Source of the DNA: Allium sativum
Taxonomy: Eukaryota; Streptophyta; Magnoliopsida; Asparagales; Amaryllidaceae
Length of the DNA: 64,000 nucleotides
Direction of reading: 5' to 3'
Assembly: GCA_030737875.1 (NCBI GenBank)
Contig: CM060923.1
Coordinates: 33,844,501 to 33,908,500 of the forward strand
Shown one piece after another: positions 1 through 11,713 of this stretch (positions are counted from its first letter, which is position 1; every line of letters starts with the position of its first letter). The notes beneath the pieces are model-generated. The model searched no databases. It was given only the letters and a program-made list of their open reading frames with translations, and was not told the DNA's origin. A program made the translations under genes and the position numbers.

Positions 1-1257
1 GTGTGCTTTTAGAACCAGGGCAAAAGAGGCAAGGAATTAAATTTTCTCTCGAAAATCCCCTATCGGCTTAACCCAAAGGGCAATACCCAGAAATGCACTT
101 TCCAGGTCTAAAAGGCTAAGCTTGGTATACCTTTCGGTTACCCAAAACAGGAATACAAGAAAGCTTGAGACCTTACTAGAAAGTCATTAAGCATGAAGGG
201 AAAAGAAGCTGTCGACATCACTAGCTGACGAAAGCTCTGGCAAGCCCACCTCCACAAGACTTCTACCTCCCTGAGCCTCCCTTCGAAATTTATTGTAACA
301 ACCTTATAGCTGCTATCTCAAAGATTGATGGAAGGCATACTAACAAATCTTCCATCTGCATCCCCGACAGAATGTCGGGATGATGCTCATATGCCAGTCG
401 AAAGGCCAAACCGCACCTGTAAATACAACCCTACGGGTCCAGAAACGAGGACCGACTTCTTATTCTCAATCTTGTACTCATAATATCTGAGTTGTAAACC
501 ATAATTTGTAAATTAATTTATAAGAAAAGTGTCTGTAATTCATAAAATTCTCAATAAACGGACTCAATCAAGCCCTTGAGGTATTAAATAAGAAATTATT
601 TAATTAATATATTATTATTTCATGTTAACTTTGCAGGTTCATCCCTTAATTTGTATGGAAACATCATAACACGACCAATAACCCCTTTCATCAATCCCTA
701 AGGGTCTTAAGTAATTAGATCAACCACTTGCATTCATTGTTTATATGAACGATCTAAGACCATGTTGGGGATCACTTCTCGATGGTTTCCAAAGCTCTTT
801 TGCTTACCTATAACTTTAGGCCTCATTCCAACTATCCTATAAATATTTCATAGGTGAATCAAAACCATTCAGAGTGATGGTTTTTTAAAATTATTTAACC
901 CATTGAGATCTGGTTCCCTCCTCTTTAGTCCCACGAAATATCCAACAACAAGTTATCAAAAAGATATCAGTTCCCACGAAATGAATAAAGGAATTTCTCA
1001 GTAATCTATTATCACTATGCCAAAAGATCATTACGAAGCTACAAGGAAAATATTGAAATACAGGTTATTGTTCGGATGGACTTCTTTCTCCTAAAACTAC
1101 ATCACTTTAACCTTCTTTTCTATAGGAATTCTCTTTTGGAAGATATTAGAAACTCTCTACAGAAATTTAATTACGGAAGTATTACTTAATCCTAACTCAT
1201 TCCCTTCGTAATTAAGGGATTCTACATGAAAACTTAGTCTTGGGATATTAGCCATAA
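1..1257. other. Unassigned non-coding sequence
   Basis: No reading frame of recognisable origin on either strand. The left part has moderate GC and the rest is AT-rich. The only structured item seen is the hairpin at 359-382. It may be decayed LTR material, but no boundary or primer site was found. Confidence 0.5.
359..382. repeat. Short inverted repeat (hairpin)
   Basis: The arms CATCCCCGACA and TGTCGGGATG pair over 10 bp with one bulged C and a GAA loop. There is no downstream T-run, so it is not a bacterial-type terminator. It is probably a chance or TE-derived hairpin. Confidence 0.6.
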
Positions 1258-1563
1258 ATTTTGGTTAATGCACACATATACCTGAACACACGCACACATA
1301 CACATATGTGTGTGTGTATATTATAAGACCAGTAACATATAAACACGCATATATATATATATATATATAAATTGTATGACCAATAACATTAATATTATCA
1401 TTACTATTTCTTGCAACCTATATACACATATAAATGTTGTGTATATATACATACATATATATATATATTAGTAATATAGTAATTATGATGATATAATACA
1501 TACATACATATATATATATTAGTAATATATATGCATATACTCCAATATATATATATGTATTAG

Positions 1564-1602
<39 letters not shown>

Positions 1603-1660
1603 GATATACATACATACGTATAGTAATATAACATATATATTATGGTTATCTAATTTAACC
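1258..1660. repeat. TA/TG/CATA microsatellite block
   Basis: Interrupted runs of (TA)n, (CATA)n and (TG)n. Reading frames here (poly Tyr-Ile) are artefacts of the dinucleotide repeat. The block lies just upstream of the first recognisable copia pol codons and may mark where the 5' part of that element was lost. Confidence 0.9.
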
Positions 1661-1759
1661 GATAAAACGACCTCACCCAAACCATATTATCCGACAAATT
1701 AGGTTAATCAAACATTCGGTTAACCAATGGTTCGATTAATTAAAGTCTCCCACTCTTAG

Positions 1760-3715
1760 TTCCTTGGCTATCCTAGAAATGTAAAAGGATACAAATGTAT
1801 TGGAAGCAATAAAAGAGTGTTCATATCCAAACATGTCATATTCAATAAGTAGGTTATCCCTTTTAGAGAGAAGGAAATAAAAATCACTCAAAAATATATA
1901 ACCCAAAATTCTCTACCCTACCAATTCCTATTGATCAAACACTGGAAAATGAACAAGTTAGTGACCAGCTGAATGAAACTGATTTTGAAAACACATTACC
2001 CATACTTGACTCGGGTCAAGAATCATCAATATCACTTAGGAATTCTCCTTATCATCTCAAACAAGATTATATCGAGAACAAGATGAAGACTAATCATCCA
2101 ATTATCAACCTAAACAAATGATAATGATAACTAGCAACCAACTCAAAGAGGATGTGGATCACATGATTACCAAATCCAAAACTGGTATATTCAAACCAAA
2201 GATTTTCAACACAAAGTTGGATACAAACGAAACATGCACATATGAACAGTCAGTTCAAAGCAACAGATGGAAAGAAGAAATGTATGAAGAGTGTAATGCT
2301 CTTAAAGAAATAATACATGGACACTTGTGCCAACACCAAACAAAAATAAACTATTGGATTCAAGTGGATTTACAAAGTAAAGAAAAATCCAGATGGAACA
2401 ATTTCAAAGTACAAGGAAAGATTAGTCGAAAAAGAATTTTCGCAACAACAGGGTTTGACTTTAATGAAACTTTCTCCCTTGTTGAAAAACCAACATCTAT
2501 CAGAACCAGCCTTGCACGGAAAATGGAGAACAAGGCAACTTAATGTCAACAATGCATTTCAATATGGATTCCTACAAGATGAAGCTTATATGGGACAACC
2601 TCATGGATTTGTTCAGACTGGAAATGAAGACATGGTGTGTAGACTTTACAAGATGATATATGGACTCAAGAAAATACGTGGAGTATGGTTTGAGAAGCTC
2701 AAAGATACTTTAATCAACACTGAGCAGAACTAAATAAATTCGGATAATTCTTTGTTTACTAAGTTCCACTATAAAACAATAACTTATGTGCTTGTGTACA
2801 TGGATGGCTTCAAAATTACTGAAAATAATGATAATGGAATGATGTATCTTATTCAACAAGGTAAGAGTTCTCGATAAAAGATCTTGGTTAATTAAATTAC
2901 TTCCTTAAAATTGAAGTAAAGAAAGGTTCTGAATCAGAGACTCATTTAAGTCAAAAGAAATATATAAATAAAATTCTTATCAAAACCAAGATGGATCAAG
3001 CCAAAGGCCTCACCATTTCCAAGATCACAATTCCATATATATCCAAATAAGGAAGCATACCTAAAGAAAAGCAATAGAGAAGTATAATGGGTGCACTTCT
3101 ATATGCTACAATTACATGACCAGAAATTGCGTATAGTGTAAACAAAGTTAGTCAATTCATGCAAAACCCACCCGATAAACATCAGAAGGCTGTGAAAATG
3201 GATTTTCGGATATTTAAAGGTACCTTCGATCGTGGTTTAACCCTAAAATAAAGTCCCAATTTGTGTTTATATGGTTTTGCATATGCAGATTGGGGAGTTG
3301 ATCCAGATGATCAAAGATCAACCTCTGGATACTGTATTTAATTGGGACAAAAAAATCAGTCTTGTGGTGTTTGAAAAAGCACTCTATAATATCTAGATCA
3401 AGTACAAAAGCATAATATAGGAGTGTGACTTGTGCAACATTAGAATTAATATGGATCAAATCAGTGATATCAGAATTAAAGATTAATATAATTAACGAAG
3501 CAACTATATGGTGTGATTATGTAAGCACTGTGTCAGTAACTGTTGATCCTATTCTACACTCAAGGATTAAACACATGGAACTCAATTTATATCTTGTTAG
3601 AGAGAAAGTATTAAACAAAGTTCTTCAAGTTAATCATGTTCCATGCACACATCAGTGAGCAGATATTCTAACAAAACCATTATCAGCAAAAAGAATCTCA
3701 AATTTAAACAAGAGT
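1760..3715 (+). pseudogene. Ty1/copia pol remnant (integrase end, RT, RNase H)
   Basis: This is the decayed 3' half of a copia polyprotein. It opens with FLGYPRNVKGYKC (1760-1798) followed by an ISKHVIF-like stretch, the usual C-terminal end of copia integrase. A linker follows, then reverse transcriptase: an FDFNETFSLV stretch near 2453, QLNVNNAF near 2540, YGLKK near 2660, and the catalytic box near 2797-2808 reading YMDG instead of YVDD, so the second catalytic Asp is lost. RNase H-like blocks follow: SIMGALLYATIT (about 3085), a DPDDQRSTSGYC stretch (about 3302), HSRIKHMELNLY (about 3558) and LTKPLS (about 3669). There are many stops and at least one frame change near 2520. No gag, protease or integrase core is present upstream. 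This is an old, inactive 5'-truncated copy. Family assignment is firm; lineage is not assigned. Confidence 0.92.
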
Positions 3716-4109
3716 TAGGTAGTGAAGAGATTACCAGAGAGTCGGTTCGAACTGGCAGAATTGACTATGCTATCTTTCATTTCTCTTTAACTCATAAATC
3801 TCTCTGATCTATCGTCGTTGTATTCAGATCCACGTACAAAATTTTCTCTTCTTCAGCAAGTGAGTTTAATCCCATCGGATCGAAGTATCATTCGAGTATC
3901 AAGTGATTTCGAAGATCAAAAAACTTGAAATCATGAATTTATGTTTACTTTTAAGATATGAACTGAGTGCAGACGACTTTGTATCTGTCTCTATCGACAT
4001 GAAGAAGGAAGTTTTATCAGACGTCCCTAGAATTGCAAGTTTTTTCTTGGGGTATTCTAAGACATAAAGAAGGAAGAGGATAAAACCCTATCCGCTTTTG
4101 GTGGGAGAT
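3716..4109. other. Untranslated tail of the copia remnant
   Basis: No coding signal. It lies between the end of copia RNase H and a purine-rich tract at 4099-4110, where a 3' untranslated region would be expected. It includes GGTTCGAACTGG, which resembles a tRNA B box but has no A box or cloverleaf. Confidence 0.4.
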
Positions 4110-4337
4110 AATAGACGTATCAGAGCAATATGAAGTGGTTAAGTGTTTATCAAATATCTGTAACTTACATGTGGGGTTGTATTATATAAGCCTGAATAGG
4201 CTCAATTCACTAATTTCGCCTTTTGTTTTCAACTGCTATATAAAGGTAGTTGTGCCTATTGTATTAGTATAATTTTCCTGCATCATACAATAAAATTATC
4301 GTTCACATTACAAATTTATCAATCAGAATTCTCTACA
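4110..4337 (+). mobile_element. Possible short 3' LTR of the copia remnant
   Basis: A purine-rich tract (GGTGGGAGATAA, 4100-4111) is followed by about 230 bp that looks promoter-like: an AGCCT-GAAT-AGGCT hairpin, a TATA-like CTATATAAAGG at about 4235, a polyadenylation-like CAATAAAA near 4287, and an end reading CTCTACA. The expected TG start is degraded and no target duplication was found. Position and composition fit a small copia LTR; no second copy is in the window. Confidence 0.4.
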
Positions 4338-5072
4338 TTGTGAACTTAGTTTGAACGGAGCATGAATAATTTGTAAATTTCCAGTTCATCTATTTATATT
4401 TATAAATTCTTAATACATATTATTTACTAGAAATAAATAATTAACCAATAAATCATAAAACAGTTAAATTGAAAATCATAAATTAAACAAGTCGTTTAGT
4501 ACAATACTTAAGTACCCTATTCGTAATGACAAACGTATACCCCATTTGCCAACATACCACGTTTAATATACCGCTTTCATTCACCGTTGACACATCATAA
4601 ATTTTTGGTTTTCTTTTTTTCTATTTACATTCGGTCTTTATATAATATTTTCTTGGTTGATTCTCGACTTTTCGTTTCAAGCTTATCTTAAAAACCAAGA
4701 AACTTTGGATGTGGTAGTTTTACAATTTATAGTTCTGGATTTTCATTCGTACAAAAGTACGTACAATCATCTATATTTCGAAAACGATTTAAACAAAAAA
4801 AAAAAAAATCGAGGTTGGCACATAAAATAGACAATTTTATTTTTATTTTTGCGTCCACTTCGATTTTCTTTTGTTTTCACCGTCGTCCCTTTACTATTTC
4901 CATATTTTGCAACTATTGTTGAAAATTCAAAACATAAAATACAAAATAAACCTAAAGACTACTTCATTTTTAATCTGAGGACTTACAAATTTGCATCGAT
5001 GATGCAATGAAAAGAACGTATATCGAACATGTTTACATGTATATTTGAGTGTGTAAGACGTATTCGTATATG
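4338..5072. other. AT-rich sequence without features
   Basis: Contains an A12 run near 4796. No reading frame, inverted repeat or repeat boundary could be supported. Confidence 0.5.
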
Positions 5073-5102
5073 TATATGTGTGTGTGTGTATATATATATA
5101 TA

Positions 5103-5191
<89 letters not shown>

Positions 5192-5192
5192 G
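5073..5192. repeat. Compound microsatellite (TG)n(TA)n(GA)n
   Basis: Successive pure runs: TG, TA, TG again, about 30 TA units, then about 10 GA units. It overlaps a spurious plus-strand ORF (5029-5244). Such a tract should be highly length-variable. Confidence 0.95.
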
Positions 5193-5373
5193 GGAAGGTT
5201 ATATGACACTCAATTTTGTTGGCATCACTTTTGCATCTCTTTAATAGCCTCTCATTTATTATTAATTAAGTTAGTGGGAGGAGAGAGGTGGAAGGAGAGA
5301 GAAAGGAGATTGTGTGGTGGAAATCAGGAAAGTTAAAGGGGTCCTGGACTATTTGGGGTGCTCTTGATCGCTC

Positions 5374-5377
<4 letters not shown>

Positions 5378-5446
<69 letters not shown>
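5378..5446. repeat. (AT)n microsatellite
   Basis: An uninterrupted run of more than 30 AT units about 190 bp downstream of the compound microsatellite. Confidence 0.95.
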
Positions 5447-5449
<3 letters not shown>

Positions 5450-5799
5450 CAAATTGATCATTTATTCCTATGCCATATTTATATCATTCTACACATGATA
5501 TAAAAAGTATGGGTGGCTCTTAGCTGTGAACTGCATCTAATCATTTATTCTGCATTGTGAATATACACACATGCATGGTGTTGGTGTATCAAACGTGGCT
5601 CAAAATAAAATTCAGAATCAATCCATACATGATTAGGTTACTTTCGACTTATGTACTATATTATCGCCTTACCTAACAACCTGTTCCAACGTCTTTAGTT
5701 ATTATCTCCACTATTGGATTTGGTGGTATGCTCTTGCTAATCTAGTTATATTGGCCCTAATGCTTTCCAAGTTGTTGTATTCTATTACTTTTGGCAGCT
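5447..5799. other. Unassigned sequence
   Basis: No recognisable coding or repeat signal. Confidence 0.5.
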
Positions 5800-6640
5800 T
5801 ATCTGAAGACATATTTTGAGTTGATTATCCCTTGCTATCAATTGCTGAAATTTGACTTTTTTTTGCTTCATTGATTGGTGGTTGATGCATGAAAAAACAA
5901 ACCAAAAATATGTATATATGCAAATAGTACAAAAATTAATATAAAGAATTGTATCATATCATTGCGGCTAAATATGAATAGTTTAAACACTTGTTTTGAA
6001 GGATACACTAGCACTTGCTCCTATCAAACATACAGAAGAGTTGTATACCTACCTCAATGCTTAATGTGTGTCCTACGTACTACAGAACAAAATATATTAG
6101 TAAATAGTTTTATTTGTACACATGGAGGAATTAAAAACGAGATGTATCTGAATTATGATGCATTGTACTGTATCATTGTCTTAACAGGAGTAATATCTTT
6201 AACATTATGAATTCGAGTTCATTATCACTTACAATCAATTGCTCAAATTTGACATTTTTGCTACACTGATTGTAAAATATGTCAGTCTATTCAGCTTTGG
6301 CCAGTAATGTTAATATTCAAAAACAATGATAAGCATGGTCAGTGTTTTGATGATTAATAGACTAACAATGTGATGCAACATGTGGATTGATGTACAAAAA
6401 GTATAGATAGCCTTATGATTGCATTTTTCTATGTTACCATTAAATTTAAATAGTTCAACTACTGCTTTTGAAGGAGACATTTGACAATACTAACATTGGA
6501 GCAATGACATTCTTTTTATCACTGTAATTTTTTATCTTGGGCTAGGTGTACCATTTACTGCAATGAAAAGTAGATAACTTTATTTGGTAACATTTCTGGA
6601 AGTGTTGTCAAATATGTTCCATCTTCAACAATATTTTATC
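5800..6640. repeat. Diverged direct duplication, about 400 bp unit
   Basis: Segments recur in the same order about 400-470 bp apart. A CAATTGCT-AAATTTGAC block is at 5838 and 6236, a CATTGATTGG/CACTGATTGT block at about 5868 and 6264, and an AATAGTT-TTTTGAAGGA block at about 5975 and 6450. Similarity is patchy with many indels. The ORF at 5962-6210 lies in the first copy and is not preserved in the second, which argues against coding. Confidence 0.45.
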
Positions 6641-7300
6641 ACCTCTGAATTCACTGAAATGGGTAGGCAGAAAATCACAAACTGAAAACCACTTTTAAAA
6701 CCTTACCATAAAGTCACCATGCTGTAATAATGGAGTGTTATTGTGCACATATGTTTGCATAATCTTCGTTAGACAAAACTTTCTTAATTGATCCGCACTA
6801 ATTATATTAAGATTTTCAACCATCATTTGTGGATTCTATTCACATCACTTTGCATAAAATGTTATGTTCTTAAAATTGTACATCATTACTTATATAATAA
6901 GAGCAAAGATTAATTATCAAAAATACATTAAAGAAAAAAAATGCTGCTAATTCTTGATGGATCGACTATAAAATGCAGTTGAATACCATACTTAATTAGA
7001 CGAAGCATTAACTAAACATGTCAGATCTCTTATACGGATTCAAGATATAATCGACTTTAAATAAACTATCAATTTAAACTGGGTATTATAACGAACTTTC
7101 ACAGTGGATCATGAACCATATTATGTCGTACTCGTAGAAATCAATATTTATTTCCACAAGATTCTGCCTAACTGCAAGGACCTGCAATCTTATTTAACCA
7201 AACAAATTAATTAATTACTGTAAATGTATTCCATTGTTGACTTTCTCATAAACAAATTGCATGCAAGATAAAATACAGTAAAACATAAACATTTTCTACC
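6641..7300. other. Unassigned AT-rich sequence
   Basis: No supported feature. Confidence 0.5.
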
Positions 7301-7309
7301 TCCAAACAA

Positions 7310-7511
7310 GGGAATGGATCCTCTCGACCCCATGCCTTTGAATTCTTGGATCAAACCAATAAAATTGCTCTGTTTCGATTAATTTGAACTTTATCTCCTA
7401 AATTTCATCCAAATTTCAAGCGTGGGATAAAGTGTAAATTATTTTGAAATGTGGTAATTTCATTGATTCAGATCAGGGGAACAGGAACCGTAGTCCAGAC
7501 GATCCGCTCCT
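7310..7511. mobile_element. Mutator-like MITE, 202 bp
   Basis: It is flanked by a perfect 9-bp direct repeat TCCAAACAA (7301-7309 and 7512-7520), the target duplication length typical of Mutator-like elements. The ends are imperfect inverted repeats: GGGAATGGATCCTCTCGACC on the left against AGGAGCGGATCGTCTGGACT on the right (14 of 20 match), with weaker pairing further in. There is no coding capacity, so it would have been moved by a transposase supplied elsewhere. Confidence 0.75.
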
Positions 7512-7520
7512 TCCAAACAA

Positions 7521-8328
7521 AGTCTAAAAATGATCATTGCATAAGTATACTCATAAGTTTCTGCAGAGCATAATAATGATAATAAGCATATATTTTACCA
7601 AATGAATCGCCACCGTATGTCAAACTTTACGTGGTAGGCAATTAAATGGTTCATGTGATCACATTAATGGAGAATGTGGCGAATAAGTCGATATGTGAAA
7701 TAATGATTATTATTTTTGGCACATACTGATGATGATACGACACATGGAAAGCACATGGATATGTTTAAGTTTGTTGCGTTCATTTATGGGCTAGCCATCG
7801 TAGATTGGATTCCGATCCCCGTACCCAAATAATGTGTTACTCCTGTTTTTTTTTTTTTTTTTAACTATGTTAAAGGATCAAATATCAAGAAATTGCGGCA
7901 GTAAATTAATCTTTTAATATCAAAGATAAATTATTCTTGTAGAGCAGTGTAGATCTGACAAAAAAAAAAAGGAAAGAATTATCATTTTCTTTTTTTTTCC
8001 CTTACGCTCTAGCAGTGTAGATTTGAACGTGAAAAAGAAAGAAAGATGGTCCCTAAACGAGAAACATTTAGACACTAAATAATTTTCAGTATCCAGTTTT
8101 AAGGTAAAAATGTATATACTAAACTGGAACTTAACATATTTTTAATTTTTTCTGTTTTCTCCACATCCACTGTTGGGTGAGCGGAGATTACTCTCGCTCT
8201 TTTTACCTTTTTCCTACCGAAATTCACTTAGCTGTTGTTCTTTGACTATTCATACGCGCACTTGGTAGTCATTTTTACAATAGTATATTTAATATAGATT
8301 AGATCGAGCCTGGGTTGGTGAGACTGAG
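7521..8328. other. AT-rich sequence with a short repeated motif
   Basis: No gene. A T-run of about 20 sits near 7843. A GCAGTGTAGATYTGA motif followed by a purine-rich stretch occurs at about 7945 and 8012, suggesting a small local duplication. Confidence 0.5.
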
Positions 8329-8446
8329 TTTGCTGACACCACTTTATGTTGTGTCAACGTGACTTCGGCCTCCTATTGGTGAAAATCAGGAGGGTCCATA
8401 TGAGTTCTCCTAACTTCCACCAATCACGTAAAGTGGTGTCAACAAA
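8329..8446. mobile_element. Foldback MITE-like element, 118 bp
   Basis: The termini TTTGCTGACACCACTTTA and, on the opposite strand, TTTGTTGACACCACTTTA match at 17 of 18 positions. Further in, ATTGGTGAAAATCAGGA pairs with the complement of TCCTAACTTCCACCAAT (14 of 17), so almost the whole element folds into one hairpin. No convincing target duplication was found, so the superfamily is undecided. A single related end (TTTTGTTGGCATCACTTTTG) is at about 5213. Confidence 0.6.
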
Positions 8447-9079
8447 ATAATATTCTAGGTTGGTAATAAGATAACTGTTTTGAATTTTGACATTTTATAT
8501 CATGGGTGATTGTATCAATATTGTATTGCAATGTCACATTGGAGTTGATGTGATACAGTGTTTCGTTGAACAGACACCGTCACACCATCATATCCTAATG
8601 CCTAGATAGGTATATGCTTCTAGGTCTAGCTATAAAATTGTTAGAATTTTAGGTAGCTGTAACATGCTTGTGGGCTTTTGAATATTTAGGCCCAATTTGG
8701 AAGTGATTTTTTTTCTCGCATTAGAAGGCCCAGCTAGTTTGCATGTACTTCGTTATGGTGCTTTTGTGTGTCTTGCTGATCTGCTCATTTCGTACATCAG
8801 TGCCGGCCTGCCATGTGTTGTAGCAGTTTTGTATTTGAAATTATAGGTAGTAAATTAGTTTGGTTTCATCCAGAGTTTTACGTTTACGAATTTCAACACA
8901 AAATCTAGAAAGTAGGAAAGAAAATATTTTAAATTTAGGTTATTACAACAATAATGGATTTTCTAAAATACCAACACAATTTTTATTATTTTGCTTTTTA
9001 ACTTCGGTTTCGAAATGGTTGGTCTGCGAAAATTAAATACTTCATATATTTTACTGGTTGGGCGAGAGGAAAAAAAAAA
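8447..9079. other. Unassigned sequence
   Basis: No supported gene or repeat. It ends in a purine tract (GGCGAGAGGAAAAAAAAA, about 9061-9078) that may be the polypurine tract of the LTR-like sequence to its right. Confidence 0.45.
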
Positions 9080-10239
9080 CGTAACACCCTATGTTTTTCG
9101 AATAGATAACCAATGTTAATTTAAATGACAAATTAAGAAAATGAATATTTTGAAAATGTTAGAATACGAACGTGGTACTTAACGTTTAAACGAAAAAATT
9201 ATTACCGTTTGAAATTTAATCTCAAAAAGTAATTACGTGTGTGTATTTATATGTACGTGTATGTGTGAGTGTGTGTATCTATATACACGCACATACACAC
9301 ATGCACGTAAAAACTTAAATAAGTCATATACGTTATAAATTTAAATTTCATTGCGTATGTAAATAAATAAATTCAAATGAATTAATGACGAAATAACCAA
9401 CGATACATGTATATTGAATTTATAAATTTAACGTTTAAAATAAAATGCATTTAAGTAACACGCATAGGGAGGTTACAATCGACTGTTCCAAGGCTAGTCA
9501 ATCGCTATCGTCCACCAATTGGGGGTAGGGTCGACCATGACACGGTTACCGTGACCCAACTCCTTTACGAACGACCAGATTTCAATCGTCTCGGTCGTGC
9601 ATATGACATTGATTTGAATCTATACATAAACATACATGGCTGCATCCCAAACTCATTTTATTTGAGTGTGTGAAAACTTTGTCTTTTTTTTTCTCATCCT
9701 AAACTTTTGAGATTACAAAAACAAGGCTTAGATGTTGGAGAGGAATATTATAGGAATCGAGGATGGAGGTTCAAATCAAAAAAGCTGTTTCGATGAGCTA
9801 AGGTTTTATATCTGATTGTTGTGTAATCTCAAATCACTTTATTTTAATTAATCTAATGGATATGCGCAAGTGGCATTTGTAAAGCTTGTATAGGATTTAC
9901 GAAGGAAGGGGAAATAACTAATTGGGATGGATATGGATTAAATTTGGACTTTTGGAAAGAGTGAAAAATGAGTTGATAAATTATATACATTTCTTATATA
10001 ATGATGTATATGATATTGTTGAATTAACATGTTGCTTTACTTATTAAGGACTACTAGATTTTTTTATGTTAATTATGGATATAAAATTATATTTCTTAGG
10101 AAAGTTGCAAAATGCTAATTAATAGCGTATAAGAAAGAGAAGAAGGAAAAGAATATTTACAATGTTGTTACACTTGATTACTTAATGTTAGATCGAAAGA
10201 CATGCAAAACATTAATGTTTAATCAAGATGGATGTAAGC
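9080..10239 (+). mobile_element. Possible gypsy-type LTR start and body
   Basis: Directly after the purine-rich tract the sequence reads GTAACACCCTATG, close to the TGTAACACCC start common in plant gypsy LTRs, but the first T and G are changed. The sequence that follows is AT-rich, with a TG/CA-rich stretch at about 9235-9305 and a CACGG-TTA-CCGTG hairpin near 9540. The right end could not be placed, no second LTR was matched over this interval, and no primer binding site was found. Confidence 0.3.
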
Positions 10240-11165
10240 TGTTAAATTAGAAAATTTTGAAGCTTACAAAAGAAACTAATATGTATTTCATTCTTTTAGG
10301 TCTAGGTGATATTTTAGTACATTGGAAAAGAATATTGAGACATAAATTTTCATTTTTTTGATTACTCCTCTTAAAACGCGATGGGTGTAATTAAAGAAAT
10401 TCAGTATTTAAAAAAAGGTAGTATGGGAAAAATAAAGGTAATTACTGTATTTTGTACTATTAACCACGAGATAAAGAAAAGAAGGTATTGAAACTACAAG
10501 CATCACACAAAATCCCATTTACTATGAAAATTATGGAATGGACTATGTATAAAATGAACTATAAAGAACAAATTGCTAAGTCATTAAAATAAGACTAGTT
10601 CAAAAAACGGAAAATATTAAGAAGAATGATAAGCTTAACAAAAAAGGGAACCAACGCAACAACAAGAAAGAACCTGAACAGACAAAGAAGGTAATTATTG
10701 AAAGAAAAGTAATTGAAATAAAAATGAAAGTAAACGGTAATGATATGACAAATCAACAAAATAAGGACAATAAATGAAGATTAAAAAATGAATTAAACTC
10801 ATAAAAAATTGAAAATTAAACATATAGAGTTTAGTAAAAAAAGAAATTACAACTGTAGCTTTGTTCGTGCATTTAAATATGATCTTAAGCAAGCCTATTA
10901 TGTAGGTAAAGGAGTTGCCGACCATCACAGATACTCTGGGATATTGGAAAGCCCGTTCTAACAACGATATACGTAGGAGCAGTAAATAAGAGGCTTAAAC
11001 CAATGTTGAGAAATCTGTCCTAACATACATGTGGACAGTGCCTAAGCAAAATATACGTGACCACATTTAAGGGTCCGTTCTAATGGTGTTGTTCGATGAA
11101 TACCACAACATAAAATAAGTGGTTTCATATGACGTGGATAAGAATATCTTAGGATGGTCCTTTGA
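10240..11165. repeat. Diverged long direct repeat, copy 1
   Basis: It aligns by eye with 15770-16670, in the same order and orientation, over most of its length. Shared anchors include GATATTTTAGTACATTGGAA / GATATTATAATCCGTTGGAA, a GTATTTAAAAAAAG block, GTAATTACTGTATTTTG / GTAGTTACTGTATTTTG and ACCACGAGATA. Neither copy codes for protein. The likely source is a pair of LTRs or two insertions of the same element. Confidence 0.6.
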
Positions 11166-11653
11166 TATAGGCATAGAGTATTTCATCAATGGTAAGGTCT
11201 GTACAAAAGGTGTATTAAGGGGATATTATCTTCACTTCTTTAGTCAATCTAAAAGGTCGATTGACGTCTAGATAATCGTGTTACAAAAGGGCATGTGCGT
11301 AGGTACTAAAAATGACAGTAGACGTAGGGTTATCAGATCATCATTGGTTAGACTAAGAAAACGAGGAAGGACATAGGTTGTGCTTCACAGGTCCCAGTTG
11401 ATCTTTCACTATCGAGATGCTTGGAAGAGTCTATGCAACACCACAAGGTTTATTTAAATTATTTTGCTCATGTGAAAAACTATTAAATTTTATCAAGAAA
11501 TATCATAGAAAAGGGACGACTGTGGAGAGCCGGTTCGTGATAAAAAGGACAGACCATAGATAATAAATCCTCGACTGGATTTCTGTGCAGTACGGGTAAT
11601 GGGTTGCCCAATTATTGGGATTCAGGTACATTCATGATAGGGCGGCATCCACA
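11166..11653. other. Unassigned sequence
   Basis: No supported reading frame. It is probably a continuation of the same decayed element body as 10240-11165. Confidence 0.4.
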
Positions 11654-11713
11654 TTTATGACATGACAAGACGATAGTCATATTTATGACATGGCACGATG
11701 ATAGACATATGCA
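11654..11713. repeat. About 30-bp tandem motif interrupted by the hAT element
   Basis: TTTATGACATG-ACAAGACGATAG and TTTATGACATG-GCACGATGATAG lie about 30 bp apart. A third related unit (CATGACATGACGAGATGATG) follows the hAT insertion at about 12157, so the insertion landed inside this small array. Confidence 0.6.

Noticed and set aside
1418..1615. Minus-strand ORF rich in Tyr and Ile
   Set aside because: It is the translation of a TA microsatellite.
3742..3760. tRNA B-box-like GGTTCGAACTGG
   Set aside because: No A box, no cloverleaf and the wrong 3' half of the B box.
5029..5244. Plus-strand ORF with YIYIYIY and RERERE runs
   Set aside because: It translates the TA and GA microsatellite.
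7727..7745. CTGATGATGA stretch as a hammerhead ribozyme core
   Set aside because: The conserved GAAA and the cleavage-side stems needed for a hammerhead are absent. No hammerhead was found in the long LTRs either.
7775..7862. Possible SINE (B-box-like GGATTCCGATCCCC followed by a T-run)
   Set aside because: No A box at the right distance and no target duplication; too weak to call.
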